From contig NC_056052.1 in NCBI RefSeq assembly GCF_004379255.2, positions 18,136,589 to 18,200,588 of the forward strand: a stretch of DNA of 64,000 nt. The letters are read 5' to 3'. Shown one piece after another: positions 33,333 to 44,817 of this stretch. The position numbers were made by a program, and so were the translations under genes. The stretch comes from Salvia splendens (taxonomy: Eukaryota > Streptophyta > Magnoliopsida > Lamiales > Lamiaceae). Position 1 is the first letter of the stretch. Each line of letters starts with the position of its first letter. The notes beneath the pieces were generated by a model that had not been told where the DNA came from, searched no databases, and was given only the letters and a program-made list of their open reading frames with translations.

Positions 33333-33620
33333 TAGCTACTCTTTCTTCTTCCTCTTCTACTTATTCTTATACTTGATACTCCTTCCTATATCTTACCAGT
33401 CATAGGGAAGTGAATCCCGACCAGTTCGTCGATTGAATGAATTGATTGGCTAGTGTCACACAGGTCTATCAATATAGAACAGAAATTTTCACAAGAGAGA
33501 TTGGAAAAAAAGGACGAAAGCAGACTTCCACTACTGCTCCTGAGCTGGTCGTGGAACCTTTTTACAAAAAAGTATATCAACTCAACACGAAAATATTTGT
33601 ATATCAACTAAAAATGTGCT

Positions 33621-33921
33621 TCTTTCGTCCCAAAAAAATATATATATACTTTCCATTTTCATCTGTCTCATAAAAATATGAACATTTTCATTTATGAAAA
33701 GTTGTCCCAATTCATTACCCATATATATCAATTTATTTACAACTTATATCACTATGATCCATCATTACGACTCATTAAATACTGATAATAATGTTGATCC
33801 CACTCATTAAATACTAACAATAATGTGGATCCCAATATCCATTGACACTATTTTAACTATTGTTCTTCCGTTCTATCTTATTTTACTTATTGTGCATTAA
33901 TTCTCGTGTTATTTCAAATGA
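33621..33921 (-). mobile_element. MITE, same family as 42561-43605
   Basis: Reverse-complemented, it aligns with 42561-43605 minus the hAT insert: shared blocks include 'acgagaattaatgcacaat', 'agtatttaatgagt' and 'atatatatgggtaatga'. The outer end has 'tcgtccc', like Stowaway-type MITEs that begin CTCCCTCCGTCC. Exact ends and target duplication were not determined. Confidence 0.6.
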
Positions 33922-34866
33922 CATAATTAGTTGACATACAAATATCTTCGGGGTGACATGTAAACAAATTTAATTGACATACAAATATCTTCTTGTTGAC
34001 ATACGAATATCTTAGTTAACAACTTGATAATTACTGTTGAATCTATCCTAATTAAATCATGATTTTACTTAATAAATCATACTGTAATAATTAAATTCAT
34101 TTATAATTTAGAAGGATGCACCATATATTCAAATTTAATTTTGAGGTGATACACTGTATATCCAAATTCATAGCTAGGTCAGATTTAATTTAATTAGTTT
34201 CTTTTATTGCTGACACCACAAAAACATAACCACGATAACCAATTTCCCAAATTGACTGACTTTCCCAAACCGTCGCCGCCGATGTCGTGAAAACTATCAG
34301 CCGTTAACACTCTCAGGTTCGAGATCTTCGTCCGTTCAATGGAAGATTAGGGTTAAATGCTTTCCTATTTATTGCAAAATCAAGGCTACTTTCTGGCCTG
34401 CCTCGTTAGTTTTACTCCCTTAATCAAACTAGTCGCAAAATTGAGAGTTTTTCTCCGTTTTTTATAGTCGTTGTTGATTGAATTTAGTTAATTTGCACTT
34501 TAGTTTGCTATTCTCATTGTTTATTGATTCGAATCATAGGATACAGAAGAAGAAACTACAAACACAAAGTTTGTAACTGCAGAATAAAAAAAATTGAACG
34601 AACCTAATTCGGTGTCCAGTTCTGTTTGGGTATACACACATTTCAGTTTTTTCACATATGATTCACAGAACTGGCCTGGTGCTCATCTGATGATTGAAAC
34701 TCCACATACTTTCCTTTTGGTTTTGGAATTATAAGTTTTACCTGAATTTTCTTTTATTTAAATAATTTTTTTACTCCACTACTTAATTTGATGTCTATTG
34801 TCTTTATCTTGCTTCAGCAGAAAGAGAAGTTATAGTGCAAAGTTCAATTGGACATAGAATAACATA
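33922..34866 (+). other. Upstream region and 5' UTR side of VPS22
   Basis: AT-rich to about 34250, then a more GC-rich stretch (gtcgccgccgatgtcg, 34273-34288) that probably lies in the first non-coding exon. A 5'-UTR intron before 34850 is likely (an AG at about 34819) but not proven. No other gene seen. TTGACATACAAATATCTTC is repeated at about 33930-33995. Confidence 0.45.
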
Positions 34867-37855
34867 ATGAGGCGTAGACCTGGAATTGGAGGTTTGCAGA
34901 ATGCCGCTGCTGCTAGGGTTCTTCCCACTCCTTCTCTCTATATTAAATATAAATGCGAATCTTAATATTTCTTTCGCTGTACTTTTAATCAATATTTTTG
35001 GATGATTAAAGGATCAGTACCGATTGCTTGGAGAAAATGTGGCAAAATTGCGGACAGATCTCATGAAAGAACAACTTGCTACATTTCGTTCTCAGCTAGA
35101 AGACTTTGCCCGCAAACACAAGGTTCTCTTTTCTTTTTCTTTTTTATTTATTTTTTATTTTGAGTAAGGTATAGTATAGCTTCCTTGACTGAAGTTTGCT
35201 AATTTTTTTTCAGAAATAAACATTGACAAAAAAATATACAATGATTGATTTGTAAAAGCATCATTTAACTTAATTCTCCCAAATTTCAGTTGTCAACGTG
35301 ACTATTGGTACAGAAAAAGTGGGCCCGATCTAGATTTGAAAACCAAATAAAAATATTGGGTATAATTATGTCAATACTGGAAGTGTGGTCTATTTCTTGA
35401 TAATGGGAAAACTTTGATCTAGAACATGATATTAACCATTTTAATAATTATTATACCATCTCTTCGCTTTATTTTCATAATTCTTTTGTCTAGCTTTTAT
35501 CAGTAACCTGTTTCTTTGAGTAATTTATACCACAATAGTTATTGTGTGGTGCAAACTGCCAAGCTCACATTATTTTGAAAAACTAAATATTTTATAGTTA
35601 AATTGAACAGGAACTATGCCAATGAAGCACTCATAGTCTATCCAGAGATAGTGACTGAGTATCTTGTCTCCATTTTCCAAAATTTTGTGAAGTTTATATG
35701 AAAGAGGCTAAAGGCCTAGTTGGTTGGACTTGGACCGTATGATAAGATCTTGAGTAAAATGAAATGTATGAGAATCCGACTTCAGATTCCTCTTGTTTTT
35801 GTGTAGTACTCCTTCTGTCCCATTATAAGTGAGGTGTATTCCTTTTTAGGCCGTCCATTATAAACGACACATTTCTTTTTACGGAAAAAAAAGCAACACT
35901 CTATTTTTCCCTTACTTTTTCCTCACTCCTACTTTTTCTCTCTACTTTTTTCTCACTCCTAAAAGCATGTGCCCAAAAGAAATGTGTCATATGTAATGGA
36001 CGGAGGGAGTATTAAAAACAAAGAAATATATCCATCAAAAGGTAATAACTCCATCTACCTTATTTGTTTCACGCAAAAAGTCCGATGAATTTGGTGAAGC
36101 TTTGATTATAAGCATGAAAAATTTCTAGCCTTTTGTGCCATAACTATCGCTATACCAAATAAGAGATACTACATCTTTGCAGCATCTGATCAAAGTTAGT
36201 TTACATTCTTATGCAGTTTTCTATAACTAATTCTCCTAATTCCTTATCAAAATATTTAAAGTATTTGCTTGTCTCATAATTCTGTGTGGTTTGATAGAAT
36301 GACATCCGCAAGAATCCAGCATTTCGGTCGCAGTTTCATGAGATGTGTGCCAAAGTTGGAGTTGATCCTCTGGCTTCTAATAAGGGTTTCTGGGCTGAAC
36401 TGTTGGGCATTGGTGATTTCTATTACGAACTTGGTTGGTACCGCACTTCTTCATTGATCTCTTACACTAAGTTGTTTGCCACATTTATATTATTGCCTGT
36501 CACTATTGTATTTTGAGAAGTATCTAGTTTCACTCCCGGTGTTTGTTTATTTTATTCATAACAGTTTTGGCCTCATGTTTCTCTTATGTATAGACGGTCT
36601 CTGTTCTTTCACTTCTAACTGTAACAAATCCATGTATCTAGACAGGGGTTCAAATTGTTGATATTTGCTTGGCTACCAGACCTCACAATGGAGGTCTGAT
36701 CAGCTTGGAAGAGCTTTGTAAAATGCTTGGTCAAAGAAGGAAAGGGACTCGTGAGGCTATCTCTCAGGATGATTGTTTGCGTGCCATAAGTAAGCTAAAG
36801 GTAATTTGATCTTGATCTTATCACTGATGTTATCTTAGTGGAATATGTTTGGGGATACCCCTCAAATCATTTTTGAACACCTGTCTGATTAATTTTAGCA
36901 ATGAACTTGGGATGGAAGTAGTATCATTTATGTAGTCTCTTAAAAGTGACAGGCTATATTTGATTGCTTTCCACAATAAATATCTCTGTTTGGCTAAAAA
37001 GATGGTTTATTTTCTCATTGGCACACTACAATTATTTTTCTCCTAAACTTATGATGCAACATCAGATCTCTTGTCTTACCCACTTTCATATATACATGTG
37101 TGCTCACATCTGTCTGCATTCATCTGTCTCATTTTCTATATATATTTAGGTAGCTTGTTACCTATTTTATATTATTAATATCATTGCGATTTACAGTGTT
37201 AAACACGTAAAATTGTTTCAGGTCCTCGGGAACGGTTTTGAGGTGATTTCTCTTGGCAAGAAGAAGCTTGTTAGATCTGTCCCCACAGAGTTGAATAAAG
37301 ATCACAATGAAATCTTGGAGCTAGCGCAGGTTTGCCCTTGAGTCCTTGCCGAATTTTTCTGCTGTATTCTTGATATGTTTTTTACCCTTCGCATATATTC
37401 TTGTTGATTCTACTCGTTTTATGATCTTATCCATGCCTTGGTTGTAAATTGACGTGTGTCCATAGAATCCTCTTGTTTGAGGCTGTGTATGTTATAGTAT
37501 GTGCTTTGGGTTATGGTCAGGTTTTAACTTCTAGTACTTACTGTAATTATGTGTTATGCTGTTTCATTAGGGTCAAGGCTTTGTAACAGTTGATGAAGTT
37601 CAGAGACGGCTCTCTGGGTCTTCTGGACGTGCAACTGATGCCCTCGAGACTTTACTAGAAGTAAGTTGCTGCTGCTATTTTTCTTTTTAGATGCTTAAAA
37701 CTTTGATTCCAAATGAGTAGAGCTTATCTGGTACATGTTGGATAATACAGGAAGGTCTTGCCATGATTGATAATGGACACAAGGATGGTAGAAGCCGATA
37801 TTGGTTTCCTTGCGTATCATCTGTATCTTCTTACTCAGCATCTGATGCTATATAA
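34867..37855 (+). CDS. VPS22: ESCRT-II subunit VPS22 (SNF8/EAP30)
   Basis: Seven coding exons give 251 aa: 34867-34917, 35012-35122, 36298-36433, 36646-36800, 37222-37329, 37571-37660, 37751-37855. All introns are GT-AG and all junctions keep frame. The protein starts [20 protein letters not shown] and carries conserved blocks [85 protein letters not shown] and RYWFPCV. VPS22 is a core subunit of ESCRT-II, with VPS25 and VPS36, and acts on endosomes in sorting ubiquitinated membrane proteins into multivesicular bodies; two winged-helix domains fill the C-terminal two thirds. Length equals other plant homologues (about 250 aa). Intron 2 (35123-36297) is enlarged by a Stowaway MITE. The gene looks intact. 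Confidence 0.95.
35809..36009. mobile_element. Stowaway-type MITE in VPS22 intron 2
   Basis: Terminal inverted repeats CTCCTTCTGTCCCATTAT (left) and ATGGACGGAGGGAG (right) with TA on both sides (35807-35808 and 36010-36011). 201 bp, typical of non-autonomous Tc1/mariner elements. It lies away from the splice sites. Confidence 0.85.
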
Positions 37856-38911
37856 GGTTCTCTTCCTTATCTTGTTTTATGTAATTTTGTACAGTACAGT
37901 GGCTTAGTTGTCACAATTGTGCTAAGGAGTGTTGTGTTGTTAAATTTGTACGGAACATACCTGCTTTTGTGTTTCCATTTTGGAAGGTTGACTATCAGCG
38001 CTGTTTTTTTTATTGTACGTTAGAGTGGAGAGCAAATTGATCCACCTGTTTAGGTTTTCAACTCTTGTTGATGCTCATTTAAGATAATTTGTACGTCCAT
38101 AATATAATTTTCTTGAGAATTCCCTTGAACTTTGGTCATTGGTCCGATTCTTTATAAAATCATGCTAAGTTGCCTTATTCTATATTGGTGGCTGCTCTGA
38201 AGATTGTTTTTTTTTTCATCTTCTTCTTTACTAAAATAACAAATTATTGATTTTTTCCCTAAATAATCCCAAGTATGTAACATATAGGGTGGCTAATCGA
38301 TCAGTTTGATTAGAAACTGAACTGATTAGTCAGTTAACTGAGTAAGGAATTAGCCAAAACCTTTAATGCGTTTGAGGCAGAGGGGGATATCGTCACAGAA
38401 ATAGTCCTTTGAATTTTAGTAGGTCTCAAGGACTATAGGTTGACATTCATCTAGAGACAGTAGAGGAGGCAAATGCTTTAATAGTTGATTGGTTAATCAA
38501 TAGTTGATTTTTTCCCTCAAATCCAACTGCTAATATGGCACATGCCTTGGAGCTCATAGCTTCCACTCACCCCCTTCCCTCGATTCACCTACTGAGTGTG
38601 GAATTGATGAATACTCCATCGCCTCATGATATTGAGATTCGTGCTACTCATCACATTTCCAAAATGATATCTCATATATGAATTCTAGCATAGAATAACA
38701 TGGAGGTAATAAACTCCAATTTGGAAATGGTATTGGTATTAAAATTTTGCTAATATTGGTCAATCATATTTTCTACACTTCACTCTGAAACTCTTTTCTT
38801 AAAAACTTCTTCATTTTCCTATTATAACAAGTATCCTCTTAGTTTTTTTCGACTTCCCAAAGATAACAATAATGTAGTTTTGAGTTTCATTCTTCCTTTT
38901 GCCTTGTTAAT
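37856..38911 (+). other. VPS22 3' UTR side and intergenic DNA
   Basis: The first ~250 bases are probable 3' UTR. The rest is AT-rich with no gene. 38300-38345 has overlapping inverted words (tgattag/ctgatta) of unknown meaning. Low-quality coding-like sequence at 38530-38690 could not be assigned. Confidence 0.4.
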
Positions 38912-39206
38912 GATCAGAAAACCGATGGACTCATTCTCAATGACACTCTTGATCAAGGTCTGTACCATTTTCATTTTCCTAAGTCGTCTGTCAAGCCTTC
39001 TTCTAGGATTTCTAGCATTTCCAGTTCACTCTAGAATTTCAGTAAGCAACCTACTATTTGCCAAGCATATCTAGGACATGTTTATGCAGTTCAACCCCTA
39101 TGTTCTTGTTTCTAGTATAGATCCATGGCACAAGAAACTTGACCGTTGTGCTTTTCATGTAGTTGAGAAAGCTCTCCGCAAATGTAATATTCATTTGACT
39201 CAATGA
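38912..39206 (+). pseudogene. Copia pre-integrase remnant
   Basis: A frame at 38912 reads KTDGLILNDTLDQGLYHFHFP, followed after stops by WHKKLDRCAFHVVEKALRKCNIHL (the latter ends at the TGA at 39204). These match the region before the copia integrase, where a GLYxF motif is followed by LWHxRLGHP and a VVEKAL helix. The expected LGHP is already decayed. The last bases 'gtaatattcattt..actcaa' are repeated in tandem up to 39230. Confidence 0.5.
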
Positions 39207-39277
39207 AATTTGTAATATTCATTTAACTCAACTAAATCAAGTTTATTTTATCTTCCTTATTGCATTGCTAAAGCACA

Positions 39278-39948
39278 TAGGGGTAGGGAAAAAAATTTTG
39301 GTACGGTAACAATATTAATTTTCATATGCCATGGTATACCACGACATACTGAAATTTTGTTGTATACCGTAAATCACGGTATATATCAGAATTTACGGTA
39401 TGCCGTCTATAAACTAACATCATTTCATAAAAATGATATATACCGTAAATACCGAATATATTTATATTTTGGGTTATCCCATTATAAGTTATTGATTTCC
39501 TTTTTTTAGCAAAAAGCAACATCTTTATTTATTTTATTTTATTTTATTTTATTTTATCTCTCTTTTTTACTTTATTCTCTCTTTATCTTTCTTACTATTT
39601 CCTTCCTCATACTTTATTCTCTTCACTTAACTCAATAAATATAATTTTCTTAAAATCTATACCCCAAAAAAATTATCACTTATGATCTGACGGAGGGAGT
39701 ATATGGTATATTGGAATTGCGGTAACCGTACTGAAATACGGCATGCCATAAAATTTTAGTATACCGAATTTCGGTACGACATACCGAGAAGATGGTATGG
39801 TAATGATATTGAAATTGGTTGTTCTGAAAATGTAGTATATCGAATTTTGGTGAACCAAAACTTCTTGTAAGGTAAAAGTGTGATTTTTGCTCATACCAGA
39901 TTTTCGGTGTTGTACGCAGTATGATTGTTTCGATACAACCCACCCCTA
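39278..39948. mobile_element. hAT-type MITE
   Basis: Ends TAGGGGTAGGG and (right end, reversed) TAGGGGTGGG form inverted repeats. The interior is rich in short palindromes (ggtatacc, accgtaaat / atttacggt), typical of this class of plant non-autonomous hAT elements. The flanking octamers (AAAGCACA, CTTACACC) do not match well, so boundaries are likely but the duplication is not confirmed. Confidence 0.55.
39469..39699. mobile_element. Probable Stowaway-type MITE nested in hAT MITE
   Basis: The right end GACGGAGGGAG followed by TA (39700-39701) is clear; the left end TCCCATTATAAG (39477-39488) has lost its outermost bases. It contains a (TTTTA)n run at about 39526-39557. It interrupts the palindromic interior of the hAT MITE. 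Confidence 0.45.
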
Positions 39949-40347
39949 CTTACACCTTTGCACTGCTCTTCTTGATCTCATCCATTTAAGACATTGAATG
40001 TTATGCGTAGACATCGGGAACTTGTATTCCCAATATAGGTAAGTAGTTCAATGACATATTGCATAAAAAGCAATCTTCAATGGTTAGACCGTTGGAACTG
40101 AATAGTCTTGCTATAATGTATCTCAATTCTTGATCCAAATTCTTTGATGAATCAAAGAACTTTAACGTAGTGCATCAAATGAGCAAAAACTTTTCATACC
40201 GTGTACAACACTTAAACCAGAGCCACTGAGCCACCGAGTCTAGCTCGATCCATATATGTGATGAATACTCCGTGGCCAATGATAAGCCTTGAATGAGAAC
40301 CATAAGCTTCGCCTCGAAGTTCGACGTTGCAAAAATGGGAGTAATAA

Positions 40348-42328
40348 GAGCATCTCCAATGCTGACGGACGTCAAATAGCCGTCAAATAGCCTTCACACT
40401 GCCACATCATCAGCACTACAATTCTCCTGCCACATCAGCTTGCCACATCAACTGGACATCAAATAGCCATCAAATAGCCTTCACACTACCTATCCACATC
40501 ACTAATAACAATTATATAATTTAATTTACACTTGTATCAACATACGGAATTTAAATTACGAGACAAATACGGAAAATTCGAATAATAATATTAAAATTTT
40601 TTTATTACATTAATATAAAAAAAGTACAATAATTAAAAATATTACATTTAAAAAATTACATAAATTTGCATAAAAACTACCGCCTTGCAGTCCTCAGCGC
40701 CCACAACTCTTCAACTAAATCATTTTGCAGTCGAATATGAGCCTCCGTCTGACGCATGTCGGCATGTGCTTGGAGGAGGGCTTCTTCATCGTGCGGTACC
40801 CCACCTCGTACGTTGGCGGTGATGACGCCGTGGCTTGGACCTGCTTCATTATCGTCGGTGGCCCAATCAGTCAGTTGTACACCTTCATCTTCGACGATCA
40901 TGTTGTGCATGATAATACAGGCATACATTATATCAGCAATGCAGTCGACATGCCACAAACGCGTTGGTCCCTTAACTGCAGCCCATCGAGCTTGAAGCAC
41001 ACCAAATGCGCGCTCCACGTCCTTTCGCGCCGACTCCTGCCGCGTCGCAAAGTAGGCCTTCTTCGGCTCTGATGCGCACCGGATCGTCTTCACAAAGACG
41101 GGCCACCTAGGGTATATCCCATCCGCCAAGTAGTAGCCCATATCATGCTGGTTGCCGTTGGCGACAAAACTGATGGCCGGACCGACGCCCTGGCACTGCT
41201 CGTTGAAAAGGGGCGACGAGTTGAGGACGTTTAGGTCGTTGTTCGAACCGGCTATCCCAAAATACGCATGCCAAATCCACAACCGGTAATCAGCCACGGC
41301 CTCGAGGATCATCGTGGGATTTTTTCCCTTGTAGCCGGTCGTGTAAAACCCCTTCCAGGCAGCGGGACAGTTCTTCCATTCCCAATGCATACAATCTATG
41401 CTGCCTAGCATTCCCGGGAACCCGTGCTGATCCCCGTGCATCCGCAGCAAATTCCGGCAATCTTCGGGGGTAGGCTTTCGGAGATACTGATCACCGAATA
41501 CTTCGATCACGCCCTGGCAGAAATACTTCATACATTCGATGGCAGTCGTCTCACCGATGTGGAGGTATTCGTCCCACATGTCTGCCGCGGTGCCGTAGGC
41601 CAACTGCCTGATTGCCGCAGTGCACTTTTGAATAGGGGTGTGGCCGGGTCTGCCAACCGCATCGTGCCTGAAGCGGAAATACAGATATCGCTGCTCCAAT
41701 TCGTTAACAATACGCATAAATAAGTCCCGCCTCATCCTAAAACGACGCCTGAAATGGTTGGCGTCAAAACGCGGCTCCTCTGCGAAGTAATCTGTGAACA
41801 GGCGCTGATGTGCAGCGTCATGATCACGATGCACCACTTGTCGACGGTGGACAACTGGTCGTGGGCGAGGTGCCGCCGGCTGCATATAACTCTGCATCCA
41901 TCGATCAACCTCACGGCTCGTATAGGCATCAAGCTCTTCGTTCATCATACGCTCGTACTCATCCGCATCCCCACCACTACCACCGGCATTACTCATTTCT
42001 TAAATTGATCTTGTACAGAAAGTAAGGTAGAGAGAGAGTACTCGTTAAAACAAGTGGTGCGAATGAAAATGAGGTTCAACGCGCGTATATATAGTGTTTT
42101 GCGAAAAAAAAAAATAATATTTAAATCCGACGCCGGTTTGGCGCCGATCCGGGAGCCACAATGGCGCCCGTGAGGATCGGCGTGGGAACCGGCGTCAGCG
42201 CGGGAATCGGCATGGCGACGCCGATTTTGACGCCGATTTCGCCCACGCCGGTTCCAATGGTTCGGCGTCAAACCGGCGTGGGCGAAAAATCGGCGCTCCG
42301 GTGGTGACGCCGACCATTGGAGATGCTC
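40348..42328 (-). mobile_element. PIF/Harbinger transposon, complete
   Basis: 1981 bp with perfect 14-bp terminal inverted repeats GAGCATCTCCAATG / CATTGGAGATGCTC and TAA target duplication (40345-40347, 42329-42331). Subterminal direct repeats gtcaaatagcc occur at left (twice near 40374, again near 40450) and gacgccg/cggcgt words at right. It encodes one transposase and no Myb/SANT-like second ORF, which autonomous family members usually have. Confidence 0.93.
40677..41996 (-). CDS. Harbinger DDE transposase
   Basis: 439 aa, ATG at 41994-41996, no interruption. It belongs to the plant PIF/Harbinger (HARBI1-like) nuclease family. Catalytic residues are visible as D201 (GSIDCMHWEW), D254 (GSNNDLNVL) and E328 (ARKDVERAFGVLQ). 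An acidic N-terminus is followed by a DNA-binding helical part (FRRRFRMRRDLFMRIV, about 82-97). Length is normal for the family. It fills most of the 1981-bp element; the upstream region (41997-42328) is GC-rich and may hold the promoter. It appears coding-competent, but needs a partner protein in known systems. Confidence 0.92.
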   Translation of the reverse strand: MSNAGGSGGDADEYERMMNEELDAYTSREVDRWMQSYMQPAAPRPRPVVHRRQVVHRDHDAAHQRLFTDYFAEEPRFDANHFRRRFRMRRDLFMRIVNELEQRYLYFRFRHDAVGRPGHTPIQKCTAAIRQLAYGTAADMWDEYLHIGETTAIECMKYFCQGVIEVFGDQYLRKPTPEDCRNLLRMHGDQHGFPGMLGSIDCMHWEWKNCPAAWKGFYTTGYKGKNPTMILEAVADYRLWIWHAYFGIAGSNNDLNVLNSSPLFNEQCQGVGPAISFVANGNQHDMGYYLADGIYPRWPVFVKTIRCASEPKKAYFATRQESARKDVERAFGVLQARWAAVKGPTRLWHVDCIADIMYACIIMHNMIVEDEGVQLTDWATDDNEAGPSHGVITANVRGGVPHDEEALLQAHADMRQTEAHIRLQNDLVEELWALRTARR

Positions 42329-42560
42329 TAAAGGCCCTTAGAAAGCTTCAATCAGGTCCACGAAAAATGCCTCCCCCACCAACTTCTAGCGTCGATGTAG
42401 AAAATGTTCCATGTGTTCATGTCCTCCATGAATATATGACTCTCATTCATGTTCATGTGCAGCTTCATGGTTCATTTGAGCCATTGTCCTGTATGAGAAG
42501 TGGATAATCCGACTTCCAATACCCTTTCGCTTTCTTTTGCTTTTTGTAGCTATATATTTC

Positions 42561-43605
42561 CCCCGTCTCATAAAAATATGTGCATTTGAAATGACACGAG
42601 AACTAATGCACAATTGGTAAAGTAAGAGAGAGAAGGAGAATGATTGTTAAAGTAGTGTTTAGAGTTGTTAATTGGGCCGGGCAGCTTAGCCCAGGTCTGG
42701 TCCACTAGTGAAACGGAGCGGGGCTGGGCTGGCTCAATGGTTGAAGTGGGCTACATTTGGGACATTTTGTAAACCCAGGCCCCGTACCATCGGAGGCCCG
42801 GCCCAGGCCCGGCCCGCCCCAAGACCGCCCCATTAGAGGCCCACCTTATATAATTAATATTTTTAATGTAATTAATCATTAATAATAATATATTTTCCGA
42901 TTTATGCACATAATCTTGTGCATGAGTCATGCTAATATTCTCTGTATTGTTCCAATGTTATTAGATGTCACCGAATGGATTTAATATATACTCAAGTTCT
43001 CAACTAAATCCACATGAAAACAATATTCCATCTTTACTGTATATAATTTTTTTCTTATATTTATTTTTGTCCAAGATGTATAAAGGATGATTGTGAAGTT
43101 TATTTTTCAAAATACTACTCATATCTTGGTATTCAAACCTCAATCTCTGATGAATAATTATGGAGTAGGATTTTTAAAATTTATTAGTCAGTGCATAACT
43201 TATATGTCATCATCTACTTACAATAGTGGTTCTTCATTTCGTTATACACTTTTAGATAGAGTAAAGAATGTGAAAAATGATATTAGTACAAAGTCAGCAA
43301 ATGAACTTAATCATTATTTCATTTAAGATTTCGTGTAAGTGAAACCTAATATTTTTAGAATCTCTTTAATCTACATAAATAAAAAAAATTCAAATAAAGC
43401 CCAGCCTGACTCAGATATGGGCCTAGTCCAGACTGGGCCAAAATATAGGCGGGCCTCAACGGGCTTGGCCCAGCACACTTGACAACTCTAGTAGTCTTGG
43501 TGGAGATACCCACATTATTATTAGTATTTAATGAGTTGTAATGGTTGGCCATATTAATATATGTGTTATATAAATAATATATATACGGGTAATGAGTTGA
43601 GGATA
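42561..43605 (+). mobile_element. MITE interrupted by hAT element
   Basis: Two halves (42561-42659 and 43491-43605) together match the intact relative at 33621-33921. The left end has 'ccccgtctcataaaaatatg', like Stowaway-type ends. The right end is probably cut off by the LTR starting near 43610. Confidence 0.55.
42660..43490. mobile_element. Non-autonomous hAT element
   Basis: 831 bp, inverted ends TAGAGTTGTTAA and (right, reversed) TAGAGTTGTCAA, followed on both sides by GGGC/GCCC-rich subterminal words. Flanking 8-bp duplication GTAGTGTT (42652-42659) and GTAGTCTT (43491-43498), one mismatch. The interior is AT-rich with no transposase. The uninterrupted MITE at 33621-33921 shows the empty site. 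Confidence 0.85.
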
Positions 43606-43609
43606 AATT

Positions 43610-44765
43610 TGTAAAAATCATGGATTAAATATGCCCGGTCAATGGATTTTGACCAAATAATAAATGTGACGAGACATTTAATTTTGTGAAATTAAATGAC
43701 ATAGCGTCGATCTACATTTTACGTAGATAAATATAGTATATTTACTTTCTCAAATCCGATTTCCGGTGAGTGAGAAATAGTGGATTAAAGTTGGGCATAA
43801 TTAGCTTTTAATTAAAGCTTGGAGTTAGTGCTTAGGGAATAATTAACTAGTGTTAATTATCCCACATTGGAGGATTAACACATCTTTTAATGTGTTTAAA
43901 TTAAGTGACTTTATGTTACTTAATAATTATAGTGGACCAAGATGGGTGAAAGAGCCCACGCGCCGACGCCGCAGCCCGCTCGCCCGAGCCCGTGCACGTG
44001 CTCGTGGTCGTGGTCGCGGTCGCGGGCCCGGGCCCAGTCCCGATCCCGATCCCGGACTTGGACTTGGACTTGGACTTGGCAATTGGTCTTTGGGTGGTCT
44101 TTGGGCTTGGTGCTTGGGCTTGTCCCTAGCCCAAACTTAATCTTTTTATACCACCGCAGAGTCAGCAATCCAAGTGGCTTGACACGTCGTCAAGCGTGGC
44201 ACAGTCAGAGCTGCCACGTGAGAAAAGCACACGCTCCACACGCGAAAGGCACACTCCTGCCACACGCTCGTAACCGTCGGCGGTTACGAATCTGCCATGA
44301 TGAGCCTTCATGGCTTGGTTGGCCCTGCATGGTGGCTTGGTCTATAAATAGGCTAGCCATTCCACTGCATTAGACACTACTGTTCACAAGCATTACAACA
44401 TAAGCTCTCTCCGTCTCTCTGCATTGTCTTTCTGTCGAAGCTCTGCCCTCTCCTTCATCCAGTTCGCCGGCGCTCTGCTGATTGCGGTGCTGCATCAAAA
44501 GAGACGTAGTCGTTTTACCTTTGGGGACGACACGCCAAACCGAGAGCACTATCGGGGCGTATCTCGTCTTGCGGGAAGAGGCCTCCTCGACTCGGCTAAC
44601 AACTGTTTCACGGTTAATCTGTTTCGAATTTCAGTTATAATTTCATTTAGTTCAGTTTCCATTCTGTATTCCTTCTTTTGGGTTGTATTACGCCCGCTTT
44701 TTATCTCTTGTAATCCCCAGAAACCAACAATCGCAAGACGAGATAACTTGCCTTTGAAGTAATTT
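43610..44765 (+). repeat. 5' LTR of second copia element (borders estimated)
   Basis: It probably begins TGTAAAAATCATGG where similarity to the MITE ends. TATA box TATAAATA at 44343-44350, then a transcript-like CT-rich leader. The end is placed somewhere between 44727 (..ACCAACA) and 44765; no clear iMet PBS follows. No second copy is in the window to fix the borders. Confidence 0.5.
43999..44080 (+). repeat. Drifting hexanucleotide repeat
   Basis: About 13 consecutive 6-base units change stepwise from cgtggt through cgcggt, cccggg, cccgat to cttgga. It lies in the LTR upstream of the TATA box. Confidence 0.85.
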
Positions 44766-44817
44766 GGACCATTAAACTGAACTAAAACTTTCGAAACTTT
44801 AAACACCTTTGCTGGAG

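Larger units (their letters stand above)
40170..42435 (-). pseudogene. RNase H-like remnant split by Harbinger
   Basis: On the minus strand, left of the Harbinger element (40347 downwards), the frame reads NFEAKLMVLIQGLSLATEYS then SHIWIELDS, typical of the RVT_3-type RNase H domain carried by plant LINE-like ORFs or free RNase H-like proteins. Right of the element (42430-42332) a short piece reads IFYIDA, which fits the first catalytic Asp of that domain. A stop and poor conservation around it indicate a dead copy. The source family is not certain. Confidence 0.4.
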
